The position numbers and the translations under genes were made by a program. Positions 41,495 through 51,012 of a stretch of 64,000 nucleotides of DNA are shown piece by piece. A model generated the notes under the pieces. The model saw only the letters and a program-made list of their open reading frames with translations, ran no database searches and was not told the DNA's origin. Source of the stretch: Planctomycetota bacterium (lineage in GTDB: Bacteria > Planctomycetota > MHYJ01 > JACQXL01 > JACQZI01); assembly GCA_016207825.1 (NCBI GenBank), contig JACQZI010000010.1, forward strand, positions 171,689-235,688, given 5' to 3'. The first letter of the stretch is position 1, and each line of letters starts with the position of its first letter.

Positions 41495-43714
41495 ATGAGA
41501 AGAATAATAGCACTGCTAATACTGACAGTAGGTTTCATCATAGCGATTAGTCCCCTATCCGAAGCGTGCGGTGTTATTGATATAGACCGCCGGATTTTAC
41601 CGCCCAATACACAGGTCACCAATATGTCCGTCCAGAAAACCGCGCTCGATGTCAAGATTGAAAACCAGGTGGCCATGGTTACCGTTGACGAGGTATTCCA
41701 CAATTCCAACAACTTTCAGGCGGAGGGAATATTTATCCTGCCAATACTCCCGGAAACAACGGTACAGGATTTATCCCTGTGGATTAACGGTAAAGAAACC
41801 AAAGGGGAACTCTTGGACCGCGATAAAGCCCTGCAGTATTACCAGGAAACCGTGCGCAAGATGGTTGACCCGGCGCTTCTGGAATACGCTGGACATGATT
41901 TACTCAAACTACGCGTTTTCCCCATTCCAGCAGCAAGCCAGGATTTGGGACAGGGACCGGGCAACGTAAGAATTAAGTATACATATACATACCGCTTGCC
42001 GAATGATAACGGCATATGCGTTTTCCGCCATCCATGGGGAACGAATAAGTTTTCCAGCGCAGCCATTGATTCAGCGGTTATTAACGTGGCTCTTAATTCA
42101 AACATCCCGATTAAAAGCATTTATTCGCCGACTTATCCGGCAGTTGATATCATCCGAAAAAGCGATAGCAACACATCCATCAGCTTTGAGCAGAAAAACA
42201 TGAAGCCGGATAAGGATTTCATTCTTTATTACACTCTCTCGGAAAAGCAATTCGGCGTTAACCTGACCACATATAAAAAATCAACAGGGGATGGCTTTTT
42301 CATGATGATGCTTTCTCCCAAATATGAGACGGAAGATTCTGAAGTCGTAAAGAAAGACGTCGTGTTCGTCATGGACACATCCGGTTCCATGCTTGATAAT
42401 AAAAAAATAGAACAGGCAAAGAAGTCCCTGGAATTCTGTATCCATAGCCTGCGCGAGGAAGATCGCTTTAACCTGGTTACTTTCAGCAGCGAGGTAAGGA
42501 CATTTAAAAGCAACCTGCAAGAAGTAACCACCACCTCTAAAGAAGATGCGATTAAATGGGTAAGTGAAATAGACGCACGCGGAGGGACAAACATTGACAG
42601 CGCACTCCAAACCGCGATTGAGATGTCCGATACATCGAGCAAACGGCCGTATCTGATAATATTCATTACGGACGGTATGCCGACTGTCGGCGAAACATCC
42701 CCGGATAAAATAGTAAAGAATGTTACGTCAAAAAATACCAAGAATATCCGCATTTACACCTTCGGCGTGGGGTATGATGTCAACACCCATCTTCTGGATA
42801 AGATTGCCGAAGAAAATCAAGGGGCGCGTGAATATATCACTCCGGATGAAAATATCGAGGTCAAAGTATCCAACTTCTATGATAAAATTGCCTATCCGGT
42901 CCTTTCGGATGTAAAATTGGAAGCAGCTAATATAGAGATTTATGACCGTTATCCACAAAAGCTTTCGGATATGTTCCGCGGTTCGCAGATGATTATTTTC
43001 GGACGGTATAAAGGCGGTGGGCAAAAACTGATTACACTCACCGGAACGGTTAACGGAGAACCCCGCAAGTTTGAATATGAAGCAACCTTTGCCGAAAGGA
43101 ACGAAGTAACCGATTTCATCCCAAGGCTTTGGGCGACCAGCAAAATTGGCTACCTCATGGATGCAATCAGACTTCATGGCGAAACCAAAGAAGTCAAGGA
43201 AGAAATTGCTAAACTAGCGATTGAATACGGCATTCTTACCAAGTATACTTCCTGGCTGGTACTAGAGGACATAAAAAACGAGCCTAACACCCCTACCCCG
43301 CCAGGTTTAAGCCAAGGCTTTAGCGGAACTTCAATGGAAAATGAACTGAAGGACGAAAGTATTTCAGTACGAAAAAGTAGCGGTGCTGGTGCAGTAGAAA
43401 AAAGCAAAGAAGCGGATAAGTTACAAGAAGGGAACTATGATGGAAAAGAGGCCGGGACCGGACATCTCGGCAGGACGATTAAGGAAAAGGTAAAACAAGT
43501 CGGCGATAAAACATTCTACTTAAGCGACGGCATCTGGTACGATAGCCTCTATACGGAAAAGGACAAGGATAAAACAACTAAAATAGAATACCTAGGCGAT
43601 AAATACTTTGGATTGATTAAAGATAATCCGGAATTAGGCAAATACTTTGCCTTAGGCGACAAGATTGTAGTTTGCTTCGGCGATAAGATTTATGAAATTA
43701 CTTCAGCAGAATAG
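41495..43714 (+). CDS. Exported VIT + von Willebrand A domain protein
   Basis: 739 residues. Signal peptide at 1-25 (ends SEACG, possibly lipid-attached). The VIT domain at about 36-165 (VTVDEVFHNSNNFQAEGIFI, LLDRDKALQYYQE) matches inter-alpha-trypsin-type VIT modules. The vWA domain at about 288-470 has a complete MIDAS (DTSGS, 294-298; later Thr and ITDG). The C-terminus has disordered Lys/Ser linkers and a beta-rich end. It probably mediates metal-dependent adhesion or complex assembly outside the cytoplasm. AAAGGAGG lies before the ATG. Fourth gene of the sigma-kinase cluster and probably part of its output. Confidence 0.85.
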   Translation: MRRIIALLILTVGFIIAISPLSEACGVIDIDRRILPPNTQVTNMSVQKTALDVKIENQVAMVTVDEVFHNSNNFQAEGIFILPILPETTVQDLSLWINGKETKGELLDRDKALQYYQETVRKMVDPALLEYAGHDLLKLRVFPIPAASQDLGQGPGNVRIKYTYTYRLPNDNGICVFRHPWGTNKFSSAAIDSAVINVALNSNIPIKSIYSPTYPAVDIIRKSDSNTSISFEQKNMKPDKDFILYYTLSEKQFGVNLTTYKKSTGDGFFMMMLSPKYETEDSEVVKKDVVFVMDTSGSMLDNKKIEQAKKSLEFCIHSLREEDRFNLVTFSSEVRTFKSNLQEVTTTSKEDAIKWVSEIDARGGTNIDSALQTAIEMSDTSSKRPYLIIFITDGMPTVGETSPDKIVKNVTSKNTKNIRIYTFGVGYDVNTHLLDKIAEENQGAREYITPDENIEVKVSNFYDKIAYPVLSDVKLEAANIEIYDRYPQKLSDMFRGSQMIIFGRYKGGGQKLITLTGTVNGEPRKFEYEATFAERNEVTDFIPRLWATSKIGYLMDAIRLHGETKEVKEEIAKLAIEYGILTKYTSWLVLEDIKNEPNTPTPPGLSQGFSGTSMENELKDESISVRKSSGAGAVEKSKEADKLQEGNYDGKEAGTGHLGRTIKEKVKQVGDKTFYLSDGIWYDSLYTEKDKDKTTKIEYLGDKYFGLIKDNPELGKYFALGDKIVVCFGDKIYEITSAE

Positions 43715-43741
43715 AAAAAATAATATGAAAAGGAGGTGCGT

Positions 43742-45838
43742 ATGCTGAAACGTTGGATGGCACTCATGATAGTGCTGATACTGGTAGCCGGCAACCCCGT
43801 GATGTGGGCGCAGGATAAGGGCGACGAAGAATCCACCCAAACTAAAATAACCAAGGTAGTGTTTTATAAACACGGCATGGGCTATTTTGAAAGGGAATGC
43901 GCCGTAAAAGGCGATGCCACCATCACCCTCGGATTCAAAACCAACCAGATGAAAGATATCCTGACTTCGTTTTTCGTGGTTGATAAGAACGGGGGAAAAA
44001 TCACAACCGTGGGTTATGATTCAAAAGATCCGATTGACAAGCAACTGGAAAATATCTTAATCAGGGTTCCCGAAGGCGCGGCTTTGACCCAGTTTCTGGC
44101 ACAACTCAAAGGCGCAAAGATTGAGGTTAAAATCGGAAATGAAATCTTTCAGGGAACTATCATGGGTATTGAACCGATTTCCCAGAAGATGGATAATATG
44201 ACCGTTACCGCTTATAAATTAGTGATACTCAAAGCGGATGGAGAAATAAAACCGGTTAACTTACTGGAAATAAGTTCACTGAAACTTCTGGATGAACCGA
44301 TTCAGAAAGATTTGAAAAGGGTGCTGGATATTTACCTTAATTCTAAATATACGGACCGCAAACAGGTTAAAGTAATCTGCAACGGCAAAGGCGACAGGAA
44401 TATCATGATGGGCTATCAACTGGAAATGCCCATATGGAAAACATCCTACCGCCTGATACTGGATGAAAAGGAAAAACCGTATCTGCAAGGCTGGGCAATT
44501 ATAGAAAACCCAACTGATGAAGATTGGGCCGATGTCCAAATGTCTTTTATTGCAGGAAATCCGATTTCATTCAGCATGGACCTTTATACATCATATTATC
44601 CCCAGCGGCCGGAAATCAACCTGGCAAGCATTATCCCACTGGTCGGTGCATTATTTAATACTATAGAGCTGGCTAAAGGAAACTCTGATGCGGCTGATAA
44701 GATGTATGATGAAGGAAATTACGCGCTGGAAGAAAAAATGCAATATGGTGGCGGGCGAGGAGGATATGCAAATAAATCAAAGGCACCAAATAATGCACCA
44801 GGGATGATACCTGCCCCAAATATGTCCATGTTATTGCAGAATTCCGTAAACGCACTGACAAGCGGCATGCAGGTAGGGGAACTTTTTGCCTATAACGCAA
44901 AGACACCCGTCTCTATCAGCCGCCGTCAGGCAGCGATGGTCCCGATTATTACCGATACGGTAGAAGGCAATAAGATTCTCTATTACCGCGCGCAGGTTTC
45001 TCCAAGACTCATGAATGCCTTTTATATGACCAATTCCACTAAATTAACACTGGAAACAGGACCGATGACCATATTTGAAGGCTCTACATCCATCGGCGAA
45101 GGCTTATTAAAAGAATCTCTGCAGGCGGGGATGAAAGAAATACTCCCTTACGCTATAGAGACCGGATGCACGATTGAAGTAACCAATAAATATACATCAA
45201 AGCCTGTCCATAAATGCAAGATAACCAACGGGATGCTGGTAATGAACAGTTATTCCATGAACGAAACGGCTTATAAGCTTGCTAATAAAACAGGCCGCGA
45301 TCAGGTAGTTTATTTAGATCATCCCCGCACCGGCGGTTATACTTTGATTGAACCCAAAAAAGCTGATGAGGAAATTCCAAGCTACTACCGTTTCAAATTT
45401 GATTTGGCGGCCGGCAAGAGCATTGATTTCACGGTTACCGAACAAACCGAAACCGCATCGCAGATATACCTGCAAAATATTTCCACTGACCAAATCAGGT
45501 TCTATTTAAGCCAATCACCGCTTTCTTCCAGCGCTAAGAAGTTTTTGGAAGAGTTGACGGTTTTAATGGGACAGGTTTCCGAGCAGAAAAGAGTCTATAG
45601 CGAATATCAAACCGAGCTTGACCGTTTGTCAAGAGAACAAAATGAATACAGGCAAAACTTAAATGTCCTGAATATCAATAATCCCAAAGAACGCGAACTC
45701 AGGGAAAAGTGGGTTGACAAACTCGATAAGGCTGTCGAACGTGTTGACACCTTAAAAAGCTTGATGAAAGAAACACTGGACAAGCAAAACACATTACAGC
45801 AAGAGCTGGGAAAGAAAATCCAGGGTTTTAACGACTAA
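43742..45838 (+). CDS. Exported DUF4139-like protein
   Basis: 698 residues. Start at the ATG behind AAAGGAGGTG. A signal peptide spans 1-24 (ends MWAQD). The N-terminal beta domain (ITKVVFYKHGMGYFERE), the central WKTSYRLILDEKEKPYLQGW with AIIENPTDEDWADVQMSF and the C-terminal coiled coil resemble mucoidy-inhibitor/DUF4139 proteins, which have unknown function. A Gly/Asn/Pro-rich loop lies near 335-360. It is last in the sigma-kinase cluster, 27 bases after the vWA gene, and is closed by the terminator at 45862. Confidence 0.65.
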   Translation: MLKRWMALMIVLILVAGNPVMWAQDKGDEESTQTKITKVVFYKHGMGYFERECAVKGDATITLGFKTNQMKDILTSFFVVDKNGGKITTVGYDSKDPIDKQLENILIRVPEGAALTQFLAQLKGAKIEVKIGNEIFQGTIMGIEPISQKMDNMTVTAYKLVILKADGEIKPVNLLEISSLKLLDEPIQKDLKRVLDIYLNSKYTDRKQVKVICNGKGDRNIMMGYQLEMPIWKTSYRLILDEKEKPYLQGWAIIENPTDEDWADVQMSFIAGNPISFSMDLYTSYYPQRPEINLASIIPLVGALFNTIELAKGNSDAADKMYDEGNYALEEKMQYGGGRGGYANKSKAPNNAPGMIPAPNMSMLLQNSVNALTSGMQVGELFAYNAKTPVSISRRQAAMVPIITDTVEGNKILYYRAQVSPRLMNAFYMTNSTKLTLETGPMTIFEGSTSIGEGLLKESLQAGMKEILPYAIETGCTIEVTNKYTSKPVHKCKITNGMLVMNSYSMNETAYKLANKTGRDQVVYLDHPRTGGYTLIEPKKADEEIPSYYRFKFDLAAGKSIDFTVTEQTETASQIYLQNISTDQIRFYLSQSPLSSSAKKFLEELTVLMGQVSEQKRVYSEYQTELDRLSREQNEYRQNLNVLNINNPKERELREKWVDKLDKAVERVDTLKSLMKETLDKQNTLQQELGKKIQGFND

Positions 45839-45861
45839 CTGTTAAATAGACCTGTTTTAAA

Positions 45862-45889
45862 GGGGCGGACTTAAAAGCCGCCCCTTTTT
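45862..45889 (+). terminator. Intrinsic terminator of the sigma-kinase-vWA cluster
   Basis: GGGGCGG (45862-45868) pairs with CCGCCCC (45878-45884) and is followed by TTTTTATTT. Confidence 0.9.
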
Positions 45890-45912
45890 ATTTCAGCGTA
45901 TATAAATAACTC

Positions 45913-45941
45913 TTGACCAAAGCCTAAGCTATAGTTATAAT
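45913..45941 (+). promoter_or_regulatory. Promoter of the DnaJ-like gene, predicted leaderless
   Basis: TTGACC, 17-bp spacer, perfect TATAAT, nine bases to the ATG at 45951. No Shine-Dalgarno sequence fits in the gap. Confidence 0.75.
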
Positions 45942-45950
45942 CTTCCTTTA

Positions 45951-46940
45951 ATGGAATACAAAGATTATTATAAAATCCTGGGCGTATCCAAAAATGCTTC
46001 TACGGATGAGATAAAATCTGCATATCGCAAACTTGCCCGCAAGTATCATCCCGATGTAAACCCGGGTAATAAAGAAGCTGAACGACATTTTAAAGAAATA
46101 AACGAGGCGAATGAAGTATTATCAGATTCTGAAAAACGGAATAAATACAACCAATTAGGATCTGATTGGGAAAGAGTTTCACGCGACCAGGATTATGCCA
46201 GACAGTATTACAGCCGCGCCCGGACTTCCCCCCAATGGGAGGAAGTCAAATTCGGCGGAGGTGGCGATTTCAGCGATTTCTTCGCATCATTCTTCGGGGA
46301 AGAAGACATACTTTCCGCGCTTGGCGGCATGGGTGGTACTAGATTCCGAACGAGTTCACGCCAACCCAGAGGCTATAACGCTTCTCAATCGGGGCAGAAT
46401 ATAGAGGAAAAACTGGAAATTACCCTTGAAGAAGCATTCCATGGAACCAAACGACTTTTGCAGCTACAAACCAGCCAAGGCTCAAAGCGTATCGAGGTAA
46501 AAATCCCTAAAGGCGTAACCGAAGGGTCTAAAATAAGATTAGCCGGGCAAGGCGGACCGGGCATTGCCGGCGGAAACCCCGGTGATTTATATCTTATCAT
46601 AAAAATATTACGGCACCATTTGTTTGAATTAGACGGGTATAACCTACGCTGTGAAATTCCTGTCCTTGATTACGATGCAATTACGGGAACGAAGATTCAA
46701 ATATCCACCCTGGAAGGAAAAGTCGACTTAAAGATTCCGGCAGGAACACAATCAGGAACAGTTTTACGCCTGCGCGGACAGGGATTACCACAATCCGGCA
46801 GTAAGACAAGAGGTGATTTGTTTGTTAAAATAAGAATAGTTATCCCTGAAAAGCTTACGATTAAAGAAGAAAAACTCGTGCAGGAGTTAAAGAATCTCCG
46901 CCAGCAACGCGGCGTGGATGAAAATATCAGGAAAAACTAA
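45951..46940 (+). CDS. DnaJ-family co-chaperone, CbpA type (no zinc finger)
   Basis: 329 residues. The J domain is at 4-70 with HPD at 33-35, which stimulates DnaK ATPase. The Gly/Phe-rich stretch ([18 protein letters not shown]) is followed by two C-terminal beta-sandwich domains ([40 protein letters not shown]) that bind clients. The CxxCxGxG zinc region of true DnaJ is missing, so it is of the CbpA/type B class. It heads a two-gene unit with the ferritin-like gene. Confidence 0.92.
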   Translation: MEYKDYYKILGVSKNASTDEIKSAYRKLARKYHPDVNPGNKEAERHFKEINEANEVLSDSEKRNKYNQLGSDWERVSRDQDYARQYYSRARTSPQWEEVKFGGGGDFSDFFASFFGEEDILSALGGMGGTRFRTSSRQPRGYNASQSGQNIEEKLEITLEEAFHGTKRLLQLQTSQGSKRIEVKIPKGVTEGSKIRLAGQGGPGIAGGNPGDLYLIIKILRHHLFELDGYNLRCEIPVLDYDAITGTKIQISTLEGKVDLKIPAGTQSGTVLRLRGQGLPQSGSKTRGDLFVKIRIVIPEKLTIKEEKLVQELKNLRQQRGVDENIRKN

Positions 46941-46972
46941 CCAGTATAGCCAATAGTTAGAAAGGAGCAAAT

Positions 46973-47485
46973 ATGCCCTATTTTTTCAATGCAGAAGAAA
47001 TTATGGAAGTAGCCATTCTTATCGAGAAAAACGGAGAACAGTTTTATCGCTTGCTCATTGATGAAACGAAAGATAACGACATAAAGAAAATATGTGCCAG
47101 ATTACGGGATGATGAGAAAAAGCACCAAAAGGTTTTTGAGGAAATGCTTAAAAAAACTATGTCTAAAAAGCCAGCTTCGGTATCTGTAAAAGAATTTCCT
47201 GAAGATGATGCTAAACACCTTAAAAAAATGGCTGATGCCAATGTATTTACCAGAAACCTTTCTGCCAAGGAAATCGCATCTAAAATAAAGACCGATCAGG
47301 AAACCATCCGTTTCGCGTTAAAGATAGAGAATGAATCTATTGCCTTCTATGCCCAGCTAAGAAAATTTACCAGCTCTGATATGGGGGGAAACGATATTGA
47401 TAAGATTATTAAAGAAGAGCAAGCTCATTATAATATATTGGACAAACTGCTGACCGATAAGATTAATCCAAGGGAAACCTGTTGA
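46973..47485 (+). CDS. Ferritin-like / rubrerythrin-like di-iron protein
   Basis: 170 residues, all helical. Repeated carboxylate-histidine pairs fit a di-iron four-helix bundle: E18/E22 on helix 1, E48-x2-H51, E118/E121, E149-x2-H152. No rubredoxin domain is present. Such proteins handle iron or reduce peroxide. GAAAGGAG lies before the ATG. It is 32 bases after the DnaJ-like gene, so probably co-transcribed as a stress pair. Its 3' end overlaps the convergent rluA-like gene by 23 bases. Confidence 0.78.
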   Translation: MPYFFNAEEIMEVAILIEKNGEQFYRLLIDETKDNDIKKICARLRDDEKKHQKVFEEMLKKTMSKKPASVSVKEFPEDDAKHLKKMADANVFTRNLSAKEIASKIKTDQETIRFALKIENESIAFYAQLRKFTSSDMGGNDIDKIIKEEQAHYNILDKLLTDKINPRETC

Positions 47486-48092
47486 GCAAAGAATTCATAT
47501 CATCAGGAAGCGGGACAGAAAAATGGAGGGGTTTTTGACTGACTGGATGCGTAAAGTTTATCTCACTTGAATGTAAAGCAGTTCTCCTAAACTTCAGTTT
47601 ATAATCCCTGGCAAAAGCAAACCTGCGCTCCCCCACCAAGGGATACCCAAGCTTTACAAACTGGATTCTGATCTGGTTGGTCCTGCCGGTGACCGGCTCC
47701 GCTTCCACCACCGTAAAACCCCTGTGGCGTTCGATTACCCGGTAGCGCGTCTCGGCCGGTTTTCCTTCTATCTGGTTCATAAGCTCCGCACTATCCCGTT
47801 TCAGAACACCCTGGACAAAAGCAATATACTTTTTCTTAATTGCTTGATTATGGAATTGCTTCATTACTTCCTGTTGTATTTTTTTGCCTTTGGCATAGAT
47901 GATTACTCCTGATGTTTCGTAATCAAGCCGGTGGCATGGGTGCGCTTTGACATCTAGGCCTCTTTTACGAAGTAAGTCATTCAGGATATCAGTTAAAACG
48001 CGTTCGTGTTTGCCAGGGGCTGAAATAACCAACATATTTGCCGGTTTGTTTACTACCATTAAGTAATCGTCTTCGTAAATGATGTCTATCAT
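47463..48092 (-). CDS. RluA-family pseudouridine synthase
   Basis: 209 residues. The catalytic motif HRLDYETSGV has Asp57 as the nucleophilic aspartate. Other family blocks are VVNKPANMLV, the A-x-V-x-G segment AFVQG and the RTNQIRIQF block. No S4 RNA-binding domain precedes it, so it is a short catalytic-only member isomerising uridine in rRNA or tRNA. The exact target is unknown. A TTGACA-17-TAGTCT promoter (48105-48133) lies 12 bases before the ATG. Confidence 0.88.
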   Translation of the reverse strand: MIDIIYEDDYLMVVNKPANMLVISAPGKHERVLTDILNDLLRKRGLDVKAHPCHRLDYETSGVIIYAKGKKIQQEVMKQFHNQAIKKKYIAFVQGVLKRDSAELMNQIEGKPAETRYRVIERHRGFTVVEAEPVTGRTNQIRIQFVKLGYPLVGERRFAFARDYKLKFRRTALHSSEINFTHPVSQKPLHFSVPLPDDMNSLLNRFPLD

Positions 48093-48104
48093 AAGTTAAG
48101 ATAT

Positions 48105-48133
48105 AGACTATCAAATAAAAAGTTAAGTGTCAA
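48105..48133 (-). promoter_or_regulatory. Promoter of the rluA-like gene
   Basis: Minus strand: TTGACA, 17-bp spacer, TAGTCT, 12 bases to the ATG. Divergent from the promoter at 48141-48169, with -35 boxes only 7 bases apart. Confidence 0.5.
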
Positions 48134-48140
48134 TAATGCC

Positions 48141-48169
48141 TTGACCATATTTCACGGTAATGTTATATT
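48141..48169 (+). promoter_or_regulatory. Promoter of the O-antigen ligase pair, predicted leaderless
   Basis: TTGACC, 17-bp spacer, TATATT, eight bases to the ATG at 48178. Confidence 0.6.
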
Positions 48170-48177
48170 ATTCGGCT

Positions 48178-51012
48178 ATGAATACACGCTTAGGCAATTT
48201 CTGTAATAAGGTAATTGAAACCGGCTGTTTATTAAGCCTTATCATCATTCCGCTTTTATTTAATCCATATGCCGAACAGCCGGGCAGGACTTTTGAAGGC
48301 AGCCGTGTTTTTATACTGCGTTCAATAACCCTTGTAATGATACTGGCGTGGGTGGTACAAAAACTAGAAACGGGCAATTGGAAATCAGGTATTAAAAGCT
48401 GGAAAAATCACCACCCACTGGCGATATTAACGGCAATTCTGGCTACTTTCTATTTTATAAACAGCTTTATCTCTCCTTATTTCCCGGTAACATTAAAGGG
48501 ATTTTATCTGCGCGATGAAGGTTTTTACACCTTCTTCTCCTATATTATTATTTTCTTCCTGATAATACAGACCACAAAAAAACAGCAACAGCTGGATTTA
48601 TTAATCACGGGTTTGGTTTTATCGAGCATCCCCATAACATTTTACGGAATATTACAGCATTTCGGGATAGACCCTATCTGGAAGGATAAAATCAGCGACC
48701 GTGTAACCGGAACCTTCGGCGGACCCATCTTTATGGGCGCGTATTTAATCATGGTTATCCCGCTGGTTTTATCCAGGCTTATCGAAAACATACGGCGGAT
48801 TCCTTTGAATATTTGCTATGGAGTTATTTTATTGTTACAGCTATCGGCACTCTATTTCACCAAAAGCCGTGGTCCGGCTGTGGGATTTGTGGCCGCCATC
48901 ACCTTATTTATCCTGATAATCACCGCACGGCGCAGGATAAAATGGGTGTTCATCTCAATTATCGCGATAATGATAATTCTAACTATTTTATTGATACCCA
49001 GTTCGCCTTTATCTTCCCTTAAACCGTATCTCGGAAGATTTGCCTTGCAGTCGGAAGAAGCATCGAATACCATCAAAGTCCGGTTTGCCATCTGGAAATC
49101 AGCCGAAACGGCGTTGAAAGCACAACCCACTAGGCTTTTAACCGGCTATGGCTTTGAATCCATTTATCCATTGTATTTCAAGTACAACAATCCGGATATT
49201 GCCCGGTACGAACAGGCGGATAATGCACCCGACCATTCACATAATGACACCTTTGACCTCCTGGTAACGGGCGGCATTAGCGGTTTATTGATTTTTATGA
49301 CAATCATTATCTTGGCTGCATACTATGTTTTCAAATACCTGGGCTTGATTCCAAATAAGAGCCACCAGCTTAAGTTCTATGGCTGTATTATCAGCGGGTT
49401 AATTATTGCCCTCGTGCTTACTAAAATACTGGCAGAAGGAATTATTCTTTTCGGATTAGGAATACCCGGCGGCGTGATTTTAGGGCTTGGAGTATATTTA
49501 TTGGTTTATATATTCAGTATTTCTGCAGAAACAAGAACATCACTTACTTCATCAGAGTTACTGTTAATCGGTTTATTATGCGGCATCATCGCGCATTTTA
49601 TCGAGATACAATTCGGCATGGGATTGACCACCACACGCCTATATTTATGGGGATTTATCGGACTGATTGTCGGGGGCTTGCAAGTACCTACTAATGAATC
49701 TAAGCCTGAAAAGAAGGAAAAAGAAATTGCATCCAATCCATTCAACAAAATTATACTTTGGTCCGTTATCAGCGGATTGATTATTGCCGTAATGGCATTT
49801 TCCTTAGTCCGCCTCGTCCCAAACACAACTGATATTACATTCTTACCATATATGGGCTTATTCTGGATAATAACATTGGTTTTCGGAGGAATTATCGTCC
49901 TGCCGTGGATAAATGCTTCTTCAAAAACAGTTAACATGACCTTATCATACGGTTTATATATCATTTTGTCCTCCTTGTGGAGCGGCTTATTCGTCGGGAT
50001 AAAATATTCCATGCTAACCGAACGCTCCGATTTAGGGAATTACATCACGTTATTATGCATCTGGATTATTTTAAACGCGCTGATTATTATTTTCTTTATG
50101 CCATCCGGACTGGCGCGTAAATTGGCGGGTAGTATTCCCCAAATAATTGTCTATGTCGTCATAACCGTAATCACCTTTATTTTTATGTACAATACAAATC
50201 TAAAGGAATTATATGCGGAAGTACAATACAAATATGCAAAACTTGTCCAGGCATCTAACATGGATAAATCCGTTGAGTATTACCAGAAAAGTATCCAGAT
50301 GTCGCCACAGACAGACTATTATTACGAAGATTTAAGCGATGCCTATTTTGCCAAGGGCAATTATGCCAAAAGCATAGAAACCCTGGAAACGCTCCGTAAA
50401 ACGAGCTCCTATAATCCGCGGATCGTGCGCAAATTAACCACCTTTTACCGCAACTGGTTTTTTGCTACACCAGCAGGGCATGACCAGGACCAGCGGTATA
50501 AAAAGGCGATACAATATTACCAACTACTTACGACTAAATATAGCCTTACCAACCCTGTTTATTTCAGGGAATGGGGCGACATGCTTAAGTTCAAACAAGA
50601 TTATGAAGAAGCCCGTAAAATATACCAAAAGGCAATAGATTTATCTCCTTCTTCTCCATCGGAATACTTGGTAATGGGCGATCTTTATAAAACCGCCTTT
50701 AACGATGAAAATAATGCCGTTTCTTATTATGAAAAAGCATGGCAGTTAGGAGGCTCTTTGAACACAAGACAGGCAGCAATACTGTGCGGCAATTATTTCA
50801 CCAATAAAAGATACGAAGAATTCCTTAAGCTAAACACCATTTTGATTAATATGGATTCCGCAAATTACCAGCATCACTTTTATGCTGCACAAGCCTACGA
50901 AGCACTGAAAAAAAAGAAAGAAGCGTTGGGTGAAGCAAAAGTCGCCCTGAACTTAGCACCTCAATCTGATAAAGAAATAGTAAACGGTCTTATTAAAAGA
51001 TTAGAACAATGA
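48178..51012 (+). CDS. O-antigen ligase/polymerase-like membrane protein with TPR domain
   Basis: 944 residues. About 14 TM helices to about residue 680. The Wzy_C/WaaL signature region lies in the middle (KSRGPAVGFVAAITLF; then GYGFESIYPLYFKYN, DHSHNDTFDLLVTGGISG with the ligase His). The C-terminal 260 residues carry TPR repeats (KSVEYYQKSIQMSPQTDYYY, ARKIYQKAIDLSPSSPSEY). Such fusions attach or polymerise surface glycans and may scaffold a complex. The start at 48178 is set by promoter spacing, six codons after the first in-frame ATG. It overlaps its paralogue by 4 bases (ATGA). Confidence 0.85.
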   Translation: MNTRLGNFCNKVIETGCLLSLIIIPLLFNPYAEQPGRTFEGSRVFILRSITLVMILAWVVQKLETGNWKSGIKSWKNHHPLAILTAILATFYFINSFISPYFPVTLKGFYLRDEGFYTFFSYIIIFFLIIQTTKKQQQLDLLITGLVLSSIPITFYGILQHFGIDPIWKDKISDRVTGTFGGPIFMGAYLIMVIPLVLSRLIENIRRIPLNICYGVILLLQLSALYFTKSRGPAVGFVAAITLFILIITARRRIKWVFISIIAIMIILTILLIPSSPLSSLKPYLGRFALQSEEASNTIKVRFAIWKSAETALKAQPTRLLTGYGFESIYPLYFKYNNPDIARYEQADNAPDHSHNDTFDLLVTGGISGLLIFMTIIILAAYYVFKYLGLIPNKSHQLKFYGCIISGLIIALVLTKILAEGIILFGLGIPGGVILGLGVYLLVYIFSISAETRTSLTSSELLLIGLLCGIIAHFIEIQFGMGLTTTRLYLWGFIGLIVGGLQVPTNESKPEKKEKEIASNPFNKIILWSVISGLIIAVMAFSLVRLVPNTTDITFLPYMGLFWIITLVFGGIIVLPWINASSKTVNMTLSYGLYIILSSLWSGLFVGIKYSMLTERSDLGNYITLLCIWIILNALIIIFFMPSGLARKLAGSIPQIIVYVVITVITFIFMYNTNLKELYAEVQYKYAKLVQASNMDKSVEYYQKSIQMSPQTDYYYEDLSDAYFAKGNYAKSIETLETLRKTSSYNPRIVRKLTTFYRNWFFATPAGHDQDQRYKKAIQYYQLLTTKYSLTNPVYFREWGDMLKFKQDYEEARKIYQKAIDLSPSSPSEYLVMGDLYKTAFNDENNAVSYYEKAWQLGGSLNTRQAAILCGNYFTNKRYEEFLKLNTILINMDSANYQHHFYAAQAYEALKKKKEALGEAKVALNLAPQSDKEIVNGLIKRLEQ

